Source: Papilionanthe hookeriana x Papilionanthe teres (lineage: Eukaryota; Streptophyta; Magnoliopsida; Asparagales; Orchidaceae). Taken from it: a stretch of 64,000 bases of DNA. This document shows positions 32,580 through 45,120 of this stretch, piece after piece; the first letter of the stretch is position 1, and the number at the start of each line of letters is the position of its first letter. The translations under genes were made by a program, and so were the position numbers. Under the pieces are notes generated by a model, which worked only from the letters and a program-made list of their open reading frames with translations, ran no database searches and was not told the DNA's origin. The DNA is taken from positions 4,402,001 through 4,466,000 of the forward strand of contig CM040425.1 of assembly GCA_022702705.1 (NCBI GenBank), given 5' to 3'.

Positions 32580-34143
32580 TGATCACAGAAAAATACATAA
32601 AGAAATTTATATCTATTTTTGATGAAATTGCACTTTAAAGAGAGGTATTTTCTTTATTTTATTACAGGAATGAAGATTTATTAGTGATAAAAGCAAAAAG
32701 CATGAAATGGAGCAAATTTGGATCAAAAAGGAGAAAATTCATGCAAATATAACTACTTCGCCGACGGCGAGATCGAGGCCGTCGACGGCGAGATCGTGAG
32801 GAGAAATTTCTGAAGGAATTATAACTGCCTCGCCGACAACGAGCCCGAGCCTGCCGACGCCGAGATCGCGCGGCTCAAGACCTTCTGAAGCCCCACCGAC
32901 GGTGAGGTCGTTTCCCGCCGACGGCGAGCTAGTTCAAAATGCATATACATCGAACCCGGACACTTTTCAAGAGGTGTTTAAGCACCCCTCGGACCTTTCG
33001 CCTTCCTCTATAAATAGAGGCCGAATTCTAGAGTGTGTGTGTGTCTTTCGAGTCTTCCGTGAGTCTATTTCTTGTGTCTTAAGTGTAATTTGTGTGAGTT
33101 TAATTTAGTTTCGAGTGTATTTAGTGAGTTCATTAGTTTAATTGAGTGCTATTTAGTTGTCGTACTAGAAGGAAAAGTCAAAGGAACTTCAAGGAGTCCG
33201 CTGGAAGGAAATTAAGATAAGTATCTTTGTTTATTGTTGTTAACTTTAAATGAAATCCATGCTTTGTTTTATTCCCATGCATTCTGAGTAGTTTTCTTAG
33301 TCTTTCTCCTTGTTTATGAAAATTATGCGGATTGATGAAATTAAATAAAAGCACTTAATATAATATAAATAAATTGTGATAATTTTTACTTAAAACTTAA
33401 TTTACTTTCAATCGAGTCAATCGAGTAGTTAAAATATATTGAATTATCAACTATAGTAAAAATTACATCCAATATTCAGGGAAGTCAAAAGCCTTGGAAG
33501 GCGGGTGCAAATAAATAGGGAAATATTAATTATCGGGCGTAGAATTGGATATTTTAGTGTGACAGACTAAAATACTCAATTCGATCCTACTATTTGAGAG
33601 TCGAAGTGTAGATGTTAGCCCTCGAGTGAGGGGAACGTGGAAGCTCGAAGTGGCGACAAGATCCTCCCAACTCAGCTGCAGATTCGGTAATCAAACATAG
33701 GATTAGTCAATGTTCTTTGCACCTGGACCAAAGGGTAAAGAACAGGAATGCTCCTATTTGTCACAATACAATTTAAAAATTCTATTTAAATTAATCATTT
33801 CACTTAATTTTTTAAAAACATGGAGAAGGATACTTTTTCTGAATTAATTAAATCAACTTATTTCAAGCATTAGTTTACTTTAGTTTATTATAGTTACTTT
33901 GAATATGTGTTCATTTTATTAGTAAGTAATTCCTTTAAATTTAGCTGATAACAATTCTGTTAAAAACTTCCCTGTGGGATCGATAACCAGGACTCCATTA
34001 GAGCCCTGTATTACTTGATACGATACGTATACTTGCGTAGAATCCACATTATATATTAAATCATATACCTATATTTAAAGTGGGATCTAGTTTTTGGTTC
34101 CGTTGATATAAACATAAATTACATACATACAAAAAGTGGGTCA
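32580..34143 (+). repeat. 3' LTR of Athila1 (1,564 bp)
   Basis: Direct repeat of 13054-14622: TGATCACAG start, GC module 32758-32931, TATA box 33009-33016, terminal GGGTCA. The internal relic of the primer region at 34082-34105 is also present. Many differences from the 5' copy are C/T or G/A, for example in the GC module. Confidence 0.92.
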
Positions 34144-37100
34144 TTGGGGTATTAAAGTAAACGAGATACAAGCTTTCTAGATCAAACCCTTTACTTTAGG
34201 ATCATCGAATTTGATTAACTTCCCAAATTTTAATAATTTAAGAAATTTACAATTTTATCTTTAATGTGGTAAAAGTGGAAATTTGGTTTCTACCTCTTAG
34301 TCTCTTATATTTCAATCATCCAAGAAGTTCAATTAAGATTATTCATTGCCCATTTACCCTTTGATTATACCTAAGTGTTAAATAGAGCTTGAATTCCATA
34401 ATTGTCATTTTACCATTTTAGGCTTATTACTTCATAACTTTTTAAATATAATTCAATTGACTTTAAAATTTTTATGATACCCCACTCCTGGGTAATTAAA
34501 ATATCAGAGAGAAATGTAATTTTTCTAAATTTATTTTATTTTTATAATTATTTTTAATGGGAACATAGGAATTTTCAAAGTAAATTCAATAACCTAGCCA
34601 ATACAAAATATTTGTCCTTAGTAAAATTAATAGAGCTTCCCCTAGAATAAAGGATCACTTAAACTAATTTACATGATGTTTTTGATTTTTAATTTAATTA
34701 TTAGAATTATTTTATATTCTGGATTATTAATTAAACTTAAAATATTTTTTAAATTAAAAATTAAGTTTTATATTTTTCTTAAATTCCTCTGAGTTCAGAG
34801 AACCCAAAGAAATAAGTTTCATATTTTTATAATTTTTATTTTAATTATTAAATTTATTTTAGTGGAAATTAAGGAAAATCTATTTTTAGCCGTTTTAAAT
34901 TCTTTTAAGACTTTAAAAATTGATATCTTCACCTAGAAAATTAGAAAAATTATTTTAATTGCTCCTAAGTGATCAGGAGGCCAAATTTGATATTTTAGTG
35001 AATTTTTATATTTTAGTTATTTTAATGATTTTTAATTAATTTTTAATTAATTTTTAATTATTTAAATATTAGAATATAGCATAAAAATGAAATATTTATT
35101 TTAGTTCCAGCTTTTATTTTTCTTAAATTCCTCTGGTCATAAATAACTCCTAAAACCATTTTTGTATTTTTTTTACTTATGTTTTAATTATTATAATTAT
35201 ATTAATACAAAAATAACATTTTACTTAGAAAATAAAATTTAGTAATCAAATCAATTTATATTGAGCTCAAATTTTTATGGGGAGTTCCCCTGACCATTTA
35301 CTTTTGTGCGGGTTAAATTTTATGATTTTTTGGATTATATTTTAATTATTTTATTTTTCTTAAGCTTTAATGAGTTAATTTCATAAAGTGTCATTTTTAA
35401 TTACTAAAATCCACTTTAAATTTTGCCTAAGATCCTCTGACCATAGTGGACCTACCAAACTAATGCTTATAATTTTTGGATTTATGTTTTAATTATTATG
35501 AATTTTTAATTAAAATATAGGTGATTTACTTTGAAAATTAGAGCTTTCATACTTAGAGGTGTTCTCTGGTCTAGGCACCTAAGTATGAGAGGTTTAAACT
35601 CTTCAAATTTCACATTTTTATGATTAATATTTAATTATTTATAATTTAAACAACTTTTAGAGTGTTTAATTAATTTAAAAATAAATATAAATATAATATT
35701 TTTAATTTTTAGTCCACATTATTCTCCACTATTCACTAGCACAAGTGTATTTTTATTTTATTTTTAGGATTTTCTACACCAAGTTATGCATTTTTAAATT
35801 TTTAATAATTAATTAAATCAGAAAATCCTCTAATTTCTTACATATCCACGTCAGCGCCATGCCGACCTCGTTGTCTCTGAAGCCTAAGTTGTTTGCACCT
35901 AAAAATTCTAAGTTTCAGACATGTTTGAACAACATACAAGAAGATTATCAAAATTAAAAAATTAGACGTGTAAATCCATAAAAATTTGTGTCGCATATTT
36001 AAATACATGAGATACGAGTGTTGTGCTCTTAAAATATTAAATTTTGGGTATCGAATATGTAAATACATAAAATTTATGTGGTATGTATGGATATTCACAA
36101 AATTTGTGGGACTTGCATGTGAAATTCCAAAGCTTAACCATAAAGAATAGGGTGATATGCATGTATATTCTCTTTTTTTTTACTTGAACATGATAATACT
36201 AAAGAATTAAGTGGTATGCATTTAAAATAAAAAAAAAGAGAGAAGAGAGAAATTACCTTGAAGAGCAAGTTTGAGAGGGGAACTCACTGCTTAGGTGCTT
36301 GAAGAAGATGTGTGGTGCTCACACGTCATAATGTCGTCCTTGCTTTCTGACAGTCGGAGCTCTGACGAGGGGAGCTTGGAGAAAAATTTTTTGATCAAGG
36401 TTGAGTGACAGAGTGGAGAATCAAAGTTATGGAGGAAATGGAAGTGAGGTTGTTGTTGTAAGGGGATGAAGAAGGAGAGTGAAGTGGAGGGAGGTGTTTG
36501 TAAGGCGGTAGTGTGGAGTAGTGAAGAATGAGAGTGAAGAGAAAACAAAAATCAAGAAGCCAACCCCTCCCTCTTACCAAACCAAGAGCTTAAATAGAAT
36601 ATTATGTTATGTTATTTAAATTTTTATTTCCTTTCTTTTATTCTTTAATATTTTATATATTAATATTATTATTATTTTGTCATTTCATGTCATGTGAGCT
36701 TTGACTTGATATGTAGGGAAATGGACTTGGCTCACTTTTGTGTACTTTTGATCTTAAAAAAAGAATTGGATTGTCCTTACTTGTCATGAAAATTGGGCTT
36801 CATGGGAACTTGGGTGGATAAGTTCTAATCATGGGGATTTGGGATTAGCTTAGGCTGTAGTGAATCATGGGAGGGGATAAGTGCTTTAAGTGGAATCATT
36901 AAAGAGGGTTCTACCTTTGCCACTTAAGGAGTGGTGACAAGCTCGTATGGCTTGCATGTGGCTTGGAGGTGGATTCATGACTTGCATTTGTCTTGGCTAT
37001 GTTTCATAAAAAAGGATTTTTGAAATTTTGGGTAATTTTGATGGGTTTTGTCATGAGTCTTGCTTTAGGAAAAATTTGATCATGGATGACATGGCATAAG

Positions 37101-37411
37101 ATTTAATTTGATTAAATGGATGATGAAGAGAGATCTTATCATGTCCGATCAATTTTAGGCTCTTAAAATAATGGGCTTTTGGATGGGCTTTATATAAAAT
37201 TAGGAATGATGGGCTTTTAAAATCATTTAGGGAAGGCTTTTAAAGTGGACTTTTAAATTATTTATGAAGGGTTTGAATTTGGGCTTTTAAAATTTGATCA
37301 TAGGTATTTGAAATTGGGCTTGGAAATATGTCATGATGAATTTCATAAATGGAGATAAAGGGTTTGGATAATTTGGAGATTATGATGAAATGAGGGCAAT
37401 TTGGGAACTTA
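34144..37411 (-). repeat. Ogre/Tat-like LTR of L1, segment 2 (truncated)
   Basis: Continuation of 10978-13053 beyond Athila1. Matches L3 over 35300-36370 (=42101-43223) and 36440-37411 (=56363-57300), and L2 in patches. A TATA-like CTATTTAAGC lies on the minus strand at 36589-36598. The outer about 600 bases found at the end of L2 and L3 are missing; the sequence stops near 37411 and joins an Athila env fragment. No gene; short open frames near 35838-36548 are chance. Confidence 0.65.
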
Positions 37412-37886
37412 AATTTGTGAGCAGTCTGGTGTAAAGTTTGAAACTTGAGAAGAGGTTATTCAGCCACTTAGATCTATTACCAGTGTAAATGTGAACACTT
37501 ACACTGTACATTCAGAATTTGGCTGGAAAGGAGGATCTATTAGAGCTCCCAGTGCATCTACAACTGCTGCTTCTACTTCTGGGGCTTCTACTTCGCAAGC
37601 ATCGTCATCTAGATTCAGTTTTATGGTTTGCAAATTGAATTGTTACTGAGGATTTTAAAGAATGTTAGTCTAAACAGAGAACAAGTTAAGGATATAGATG
37701 GGAAGGTGGAAAATATTGAGAGATATATTCAAAACATGAAAAGTTTGAGGAGACTTATCAAAATATATGGACAGACTAATTAGAGGAGATCACAGTGCTG
37801 AGATGCCTCCTCATCCATATTTTATCCCATATGTGCCTTCCAAAGATTGGAACGAAGGAGATGATGATGATGGAGATGATGAGTAG
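37412..37886 (+). pseudogene. C-terminal fragment of an Athila env-position gene (Athila3)
   Basis: Read mainly in one frame with stops: NVNTYTVHSEFGWKGGSI, a serine/threonine/alanine-rich stretch, then after a frame break a segment with RGDHSAEMPPHPYFIPYVP and an acidic end DWNEGDDDDGDDE, stop near 37884. It ends like the Athila4 fragment (RGDHTVEFPSCPSFTPY then an acidic tail). Function unknown. Confidence 0.6.
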
Positions 37887-39431
37887 GATTTTTATATGAT
37901 GAGTCTGTGATGTTTGTATTTGTGTTTTGTGATGTTTGGACTTTTATTATTTGTTGTATTATATTGTGAACACTGATATGTGTGGACTGTAGTTGGACTA
38001 TTGATGTTGTGAACATTCAGATATATCTGTGTTGGACTTATATTTTGTGATAATTATGATATTTATGATGTAATGTTGTGATGTGTTTGTGGTAGTAAAT
38101 GTTTTAATTTAGTTATAGTGTATTGTGTTTTTAGTAGTATATAATTTAATTTCAAAAATTGTTAGGAAAATTTAGAACACTATTCGAAACCATTATTTAA
38201 ATTACATGTTTAAATTTTTCAAAATTTGTTACCATATATTTTCTAATATTGTTGTGATTTTTGTTATGTTAAGTTTGTGTGTATTTCCTTTGAAAACCTC
38301 CACTACTTTAGAAGTCATTTGAATTTTCTATTTTATGAAAAACTGAAAAAACTGAATTTGATCGTTGTTTACTCCTATTTTCAAACTGTTATACCTGCAT
38401 ATTTAAGTTAAGAAGATTCTTGTAAGCATGTTATTTTAGTTTTTAATTCTTACCCATGTATCATTTCTTATGCTTAAATGTTTTATCCTAATTAAAATTT
38501 TAATGTTTGGGGGAGATTTAAAAATAATTTTCAAAAACTAAAATTTTATTTTTTTTTCAAGAATACTATAAATAAATTTTATTTTTTATTGAAAATAATA
38601 ATGTATATGAAGTTATATTAGAGAAGCAAAATTTTAAATATAGAAATGAGTAAGAGAATTTAGTTAAAATCTATAGTAATGATGAAAATTATAAAGTTAA
38701 AATTTTCTTAGTAAAGTAATGTTAAATATAGTGAAACTATTTTTCGTAGAAAATGTTGTATTTTTGGAAAAATAGAAGATTTGACTTCTATTTTTCAAAA
38801 CATAAATTTCTTTTATTGAAAAATAATTTTCAACACTATTATTATGATTTTTAAGTGAAGGATATATATCAAATCTTTGATTAAATGGAAGGGCGAAACT
38901 CAAAATCATGTAATGCCTATCGAGATATGGTAATCCTTGTCTGAAAAGAAAACAAAACAAACCAAAACAAAACAAAACAAAAAAAGAGAGAAAAAGTATA
39001 GTATAAAAACAAGGAAGGAGGATCTTGACGATTTAGGGGCCTAATCAAAAATTGGTTCCACACCTAATTTTTTTAAAATGCAAGTTTTGAGAAAATCTAA
39101 AACTTAAGAATATAATATAATAAGTAAAATTATTTTCTAATAAAAATTTTTAAGTGAGGAAAATAAAATGTTTAAATTCAATATTTTGAAAAATCTACAA
39201 GTATTTATGAATTAGATCGGAACTCATATTTCTCATGATCCTTTACTTAAGAACTTTTAAACATTAAGTTGGTCTCATTTACTAAAACTTTTTCTAAATT
39301 AGACTATTTCATTTCTATAACAAAATTTTAAAACCAACCTAAAGAAACTCATTTACATAATTTGCATGTTTAATTTTTATATGAGTACAGCATCACTTGA
39401 AGACAAGTAACATTTTAAGTTTGGTGGATTT
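37887..39431 (+). other. 3' spacer of Athila3
   Basis: Non-coding, same layout as in Athila1: first polypurine-like tract ATGTTTGGGGGAGATTT near 38503-38519, hairpin 38934-39015 around an A-rich loop (TCCTTGT with ACAAGGA, seven pairs), box GACAAGTAA near 39401, and TTAAGTTTGGTGGATTT at the LTR edge. 53347-54670 in Athila2 is its close relative. Confidence 0.7.
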
Positions 39432-41200
39432 TGATACACCTAAAATATATATTGTTTTTATGCACATTTTTATACTTATTTTTTATGATATTGCACTTAA
39501 GGGAAGGTATTTTCATGTCATTCTTGCAAGTATGATTAAAATGAATGATTGTGATGAAATTAGCAAAAAAAGGATCAAATTTGGAGCAAAAATGAAAAGT
39601 GCAAAATTAGCCTCTGGCGGCTAAGCCCCAAGGGCTGGCACATAGCCGCAACAGTTAAAAGTGACGAATTAAATCAAATTTGGCTCCATTTTCAAGGGGT
39701 ATTTGAAGAAACCTTTGGTTTAAACTTCCTTAGCTTCTTTTGGGTGGCAAATTTGAATGAAGAGATGTATCCTTTGATAGATACATTGAATCTGGACATG
39801 ATTTGAAGAAACACAAATGCACGTTTTGAAGAATTATTAAAATGAAGACTTGTAATCATAAAGAGAGTTTTTTAGGAGTTTTTAGAGAGTCTTTAGAGAG
39901 TCCTTGAAGTCATTGGAGCCTTCTAGAGACTTTTAGAGGGGAAAGAGTTGGTTTTGAAGCCTTCTTCTCACCAATACTCATTCTTCCATTTATCTAGTTT
40001 GTATTTAAGTTTAAAGTAGGAGTTAGAGGCTACATAGTTGGGCGACCCACTTTGAGGAGTCATTTAGTGGAAAGCAATATTTTAAAGGAACTTCAAGAGT
40101 CTTGTGGAGAAGTTTTTATCATTGTTTTTACATATGGTTTAAAGTAAAACTTATTGTGTTTTCACTATGATATCTACTTTGAAATCAAATTATGTTTGTG
40201 TTTTCTCCATGAGTTCTGAATAGTTTTCTTTATCTTTTTCCTTTTAAATGATGAAGTATTAAATTATGGATGGAAGTTGTGTGAATTATAGATGTTTAAT
40301 GTTGGAAGAAGTTGTGATAATTCAACTACCTTCCACTTCATTTACCTCTTGATTTGGCCAATTCAGATGTTAAATTTTGTTGTCAGAACATGTAAGAGCC
40401 AATGCGATATTGTCTCAATCAACAATTGGAGAGACTCACATAAAATTATATGGGTGAGAATTGTAGTCCATATAGTTGAGTGCAAATAAATAGGGAGACA
40501 TGCTTTTGATTGGGTGTTGAACTAGAGGACTTTAGAGTGATAGGCTAAAGCCCCAAATGTGGTTTGATGTTTTAAGTTTTGTTATGACATGTTACCCCCA
40601 AGTGGAGGAAGAAGAGGGAACTCAAGAGTGAGAGCTAGTATCTTCCCTGCCTAACCCATCTTCAAGGTTTCAAAGCATCAGATTAACCTATGTTCTTTAT
40701 AGAACCAAGAAAGGGTAAAGAATATAACTGCTCCTATTTGGCACAACACATTTAAATATTTTCACAACAAAATTTCATAATTATTTCTGATTCATGAAGA
40801 GGAAAATGATATTTTATTCTCATTTGCATTCATATCATTTAATAGTCTTGATAATTTTAGTTGCTTACATTATTTTTTCTTAAAAATTATCAAAAAGAAT
40901 TCAAACATTTTATTTATAAAACATAACTTACAAAATCATTTTGAAAAGTAAAAAGTTGTTTTTCTGCTTTCTTTAAATATTTAGAACATTTCCCTGTGGG
41001 TTCGATATCTCGAGACTTAATCAGAAAGTCCTATATTACTTGATAAACTATGCGTATACTTGCGTAGAATCCCATATTATAAATAATTAAAGTTTATCTC
41101 TTATTTGCTTCGGAATCAAATCTTTGACGATATTATTATTAAGAAGAAATATAAAGTGTAATTTTATATATAAAACGTAAGCATAAATATTCGGTAATCA
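39432..41200 (+). repeat. LTR-B copy 1 (3' LTR of Athila3, about 1.77 kb)
   Basis: Starts TGATACACC and ends near AATCA at 41200. The GC module here is GGCGGCTAAGCCCC..GGCTGGC at 39612-39650. The conserved downstream part has CCCTGTGGGTTCGATATC (40992) and GTATACTTGCGTAG. Similar to 43224-45022 and 54671-56362. Confidence 0.8.
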
Positions 41201-42100
41201 AGGGTCTCCTAAATCAACTCGAAATCGCATGTAACATTCTCAACCTCTAAAATTTGATTCAAAAGATTGCGATAGAAGGAGCTCCTAAAGCAACGTGGAA
41301 TTGAATGTAAAATCCTCAACTTCTAAAATTTTATTTGAAAGATTATGATAAGAGGAGCTCCTAGAGCAATGTGGAATCAAATGTAACATCCTCAACCTCT
41401 AAAATTTGATTGGAAAGATTGTGATAGGAGGAGCTTCTACGGCAACGCGAAATTAGAAGTAACATCCTCAACCTTAAAATTTAATTTGAATGATTGCGAC
41501 AGGAGGGTCTCCTAAAGCAACACAGAATTGGATGTAACATCCTCAACCTCTAAAATTTGTTTTGAAAGATTACGATATGAGGAGCTCATAAAGAAACAAG
41601 GAATCGGATGTAACATCCTCAACTTATAAAATTTGATTTGAAAGACTGTGATTGGAGAAGCTCCTAAAACAACACAGAATCGGATGTAAAATCTTCAACC
41701 TCTAAAATTTGATTTGAAAGATTACGATATGAGGAGCTCCTAAAGCAACGCGGAATCGGATGTAACATCCTCAACCTCTAAAATTTAATTTGAAAGATTG
41801 CGATAGGAGGAGCTCCTAATGAAACACGGAATCGGATGTAAAATCCTCAATCTCTAAAATTTGATTTGAAAGATTGCAATATGAGGAGCTCCTAAAGCAA
41901 CGCGGAATCGGATGTAACATCCTCAACCTCAAAATTTGATTTGAAAGATTGCGATAGAAGGAGCTCCTAAAGCAACGCGGAATCGGATGTAACATCCTCA
42001 ACCTCTAAAATTTGATTTGAATGATTTCGTTAGGAAGAGCTCCTAAAGCAACGCGGAATCAGATGTAACATCCTCAATCTCTAAAATTTTATTTTTAAAG
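41201..42100. repeat. Tandem array, 76-bp unit, about 12 copies
   Basis: Successive starts of GAATCGGATGTAACATCC at 41753, 41829, 41905, 41980 and 42056 give a 75-76 bp period. Each unit contains AGGAGCTCCT, a 10-bp palindrome, and CTAAAATTTGATTTGAAAGA. The array begins at the end of LTR-B copy 1 and ends where L3 sequence begins. An antisense open frame across three units is a by-product. It is not a CRISPR: the units are contiguous with no unique spacers. Confidence 0.92.
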
Positions 42101-43223
42101 ATTACTTTAGTTTGGGTTAAATTTTGTGAGATTTTGGATTATATTTTAATTATTTAATTTTTCTTAAGCTTTAACCAGTTCATTTCATAAAGTCTAATTT
42201 TTAATTACTAAAATTTAATTTAAATTTATCCTAAGATCCTCTGACCATTCTGAACCTACTAAACTCATTCTTATAATTTATAGATTTATGTTTTAATTAT
42301 CATGAATTTTTAATTAAAATAGAAGTGATTTACTTTGAAAATTAGAGTTTTCATACTAAGAGGTGTTATCTGGTCTTAGAAAAATTATAGAACACACTTA
42401 AGTATGAGAGGTTTAAACTCTCCAAATTTCACATTTTTATGATTAATATTTAATTATTTATGATTTAAAAAAGTTTTGGAGTGTTTAATTAATTTAAAAA
42501 TAAATATAAATATAATATTTTTAATTTTTAGTCCACATTATTCTCCACTATTCACTAAGCACAGGAGTATTTTAATTTTATTTTTAGGATTTTTTTACAC
42601 CAAGTTATGCATTTTTAAATTTTCCATAATTAATTAAATCAGAAAATTCCTCTAATTTCCACAAATCCACATCGGCGCCGCACCAACCTCATTGTCTCCA
42701 AAGCCTAAGTTGTTTGCACCTAAAAAGTCTAATTTTCGGACATGTTTGAACGACATACAAAAAGATCGTCAAAATTCAAATATTAGACGTGTAAATTTAT
42801 AAATTTTGTGTCGCATATTTAAATACATGAGATAAGATTGTTGTTCTCTTAAAATATTAAAATTTGGGTATTGAATATGTAAATACATAAGATTTGAGTG
42901 GTGTGTACCTAAATATTTAATAATTAGGTGGCACGTATGAATATTCATAAAATTTGTGTGATGTGCTTGTGAAATTCCAAAGCTTGAACATAAAGAATAG
43001 GGTGATATGCATGTATATTCTCTTTTTTTTTACTTTGACATGAAACTGCTAAAGAATTTAGTGGTATGCATGTAAAATAAAAAAAAAGAGAGAAGAGAGA
43101 AATTACGTTGAAGAGCAAGTTTGAGAGGGGAACTCACAGCTTAGGTGCTTAAAGAAGATGTGTGGTGCTCACACATCGTAAGGGCATCCTTGCTTTCCGA
43201 CGGATGAAGCTCCGATGAGGGAG
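42101..43223 (-). repeat. Ogre/Tat-like LTR L3, segment 1
   Basis: Very similar to L1 35300-36370, for example ATTTTTAGTCCACATTATTC and GGAGTATTTTAATTTTATTTT. Its left part is missing and replaced by the 76-bp array. It is cut at 43223/43224 by Athila2. No coding sequence. Confidence 0.75.
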
Positions 43224-45022
43224 TGATATACCTGAAATATATAGTGTTTTTATGTACTTTTTTATATCTATTTTTGATGATATTGTACTTTAATGGATGG
43301 TATTTTCATGTGTTTTCTTACAGATATGATTAAAATGAATGATTATAATGAATGGAGCAAAAAAGAATCAAATTTGGAGAAAAAATGAGAAATGTACAAA
43401 ATTAGCCTCTGGTGGCTAAGCGCCAATGGGTGGCGCGTAGGCGCGATAATTCAAAGTGGCAAAGTAAATCAAATTTGGTATCATTTTCAAGGGGTGTTTG
43501 AAGCAACTTTTGGTTTAAACTTCTTTAACTTCTTTTGGGCGGTAAATTTGAATGAAGAGATACATCATTTGGTAGATACATTGTATCTAGATATGATTTG
43601 AAGAGACACTAAAGCACCTTTTGAAAAATTATTAAAATGAAGCCTTGTAATCAGAGAATGGTGTTGTTGTGGTTGAGAGTCTTTTTGGTGTGTGTAATGA
43701 GTTTTTAGTGAGTCATTAGAGTCTTATAGAGAGTTAGAGGGGAAAGAGTTGGTGTTGAAGCCTTCTTCTCACCAATTTTCTTTCATCCATTTATCTAGTT
43801 TGTATTGGAGTTTAAAGTCAGAGTTAGAGTCTGCAGAGTTTGGTGCCACCCTCTAAGGAGTCATTTAGTGGAAAGCAATGTTTTAGAGGAACATCATGAG
43901 TTTTGTGGAGAGGATTTTCAGATAAGTTTTTATCTTTGATTTTACATTTGGTTTTAAAGAAAGACTTGTTATGTTTTCACTATGATCTCTGCTTTTATAT
44001 AAAATTTTATTTGTCTTTTCTCCATGAGTTCTGAGTAGTTTTCTTATCTTTTTCCATTTAAATGATGAAGTAATTAAATTATGAATGAAAGTAGTGTGAA
44101 GTATAAATGTTTAACTTTGAAAGAAGTTGTGATTATTCCACTACCTTGCACTTCATTAACTTCCTAATTTGGTCAATTAAGATGTTAACATTTGTTGTGA
44201 GAACATGTAAGAACCAATGTGGTATTGTCTCAATCAACAATTGGAGAGAATCACATGAAATTGTATGGGTGAGTATGTAGTCCATAAAGGTGAGTGCAAA
44301 TAAATAGGGAGATATGGTTTTGATTGGGTATAGAATTAAAGGAATTTAGATTGACAAGCTAAAGCCCCCAATTTTTTTTAATTTTTTAAGTTTTATTATG
44401 AGATATTAGCCCCCAGGTGGAGGGAGAAGAAGGAACTCTAGAGTGAGAGCTAGCATCTCTCCTACCTAACCATCTACAAGATTTTAAAACTTCAGATTAA
44501 CTTATGTTCTTTATAGAACCAAGTAAGGGTAAAGAATATAACTGCTCCTATTTGGCACAACATATTTAGATACTTCCACAATTAAATTTCATAATTATTA
44601 ATTATTCATTGAGGAGGAAAAAGATATTTTAATCTCATTTGCTTTCATAACGTTTTTATAGTCCTGATAATTTTAGTTGCTTGTTTTACTTTTTCTTAAA
44701 AAATTATCAAAAAGAATTTAAAATTTCTATCTTTAAAACATAACTTACAAAATCATTTTAAAAAGTAAAAAATTATTTTTCTACTTTCTTTAAATTTTTA
44801 GACATTTCCTTGTGGGTTCGATATCTCGAGGCTTAATTAGAAATTCATATATTACTTGATAAATGATACATATACTTGTGTAAAATCCTATATTATAAAA
44901 TAATTAAAGTTGATTTCTTATTTGCCCAAGAATCAACTTTTTGGTGCCGTTGTAAAGAAAGTTATATTATTGTTGAAAAGAAATATAAATTTTAAAACAT
45001 AAGCATAAATATTCACGGATCA
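43224..45022 (+). repeat. LTR-B copy 2 (5' LTR of Athila2, 1,799 bp)
   Basis: Starts TGATATACC and ends GGATCA before AGTTTT and the primer site. The GC module GGTGGCTAAGCGCC..GGCGCGTAGGCGCG lies at 43407-43448. A decayed copy of LTR end plus primer site (AATCAACTTTTTGGTGCCG) lies at 44931-44952, inside the LTR. Confidence 0.88.
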
Positions 45023-45028
45023 AGTTTT

Positions 45029-45046
45029 TGGCACCGTTGCCGGGGA
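45029..45046 (+). promoter_or_regulatory. Primer-binding site of Athila2 (tRNA-Asp type)
   Basis: TGGCACCGTTGCCGGGGA, 17 of 18 bases identical to the Athila1 site (one G to A change). Confidence 0.88.
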
Positions 45047-45120
45047 AATTTAATTTTCACTTTTACTTGCCTTTTTTAGTGTGTTTTATTTTATTTTGTT
45101 TTATAATTGTGTATGTATAG

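Larger units (their letters stand above)
13054..34143 (+). mobile_element. Athila1: near-complete Athila-type Ty3/gypsy element, with L2 nested inside
   Basis: Order: LTR, tRNA-Asp primer site, gag, protease, RT, RNase H, integrase, two env-position genes, spacer, polypurine tract, LTR. Subtracting L2 (7,474 bp plus a 5-bp duplication) gives about 13.6 kb, in the range of Athila elements. The two LTRs are closely similar by eye, so insertion is fairly recent, yet every gene has at least one stop or shift. TTGG precedes the 5' LTR (13050-13053) and follows the 3' LTR (34144-34147), a 4-bp target duplication or a mutated 5-bp one. Confidence 0.9.
37412..41200 (+). mobile_element. Athila3: truncated 3' part of an Athila element
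   Basis: Contains the end of an env-position gene, the 3' spacer and one LTR of the LTR-B subfamily, the same subfamily as Athila2. Gag and pol are missing; the left end abuts truncated L1 LTR sequence without a visible target duplication, which suggests a deletion or illegitimate recombination. Confidence 0.75.

Noticed and set aside
35838..36548. Minus-strand open frames in L1
   Set aside because: Short, low-complexity, overlapping each other, and not kept in the L3 copy.
41201..42100. CRISPR-like array
   Set aside because: Units are contiguous with no unique spacers, and the context is a plant nuclear genome.
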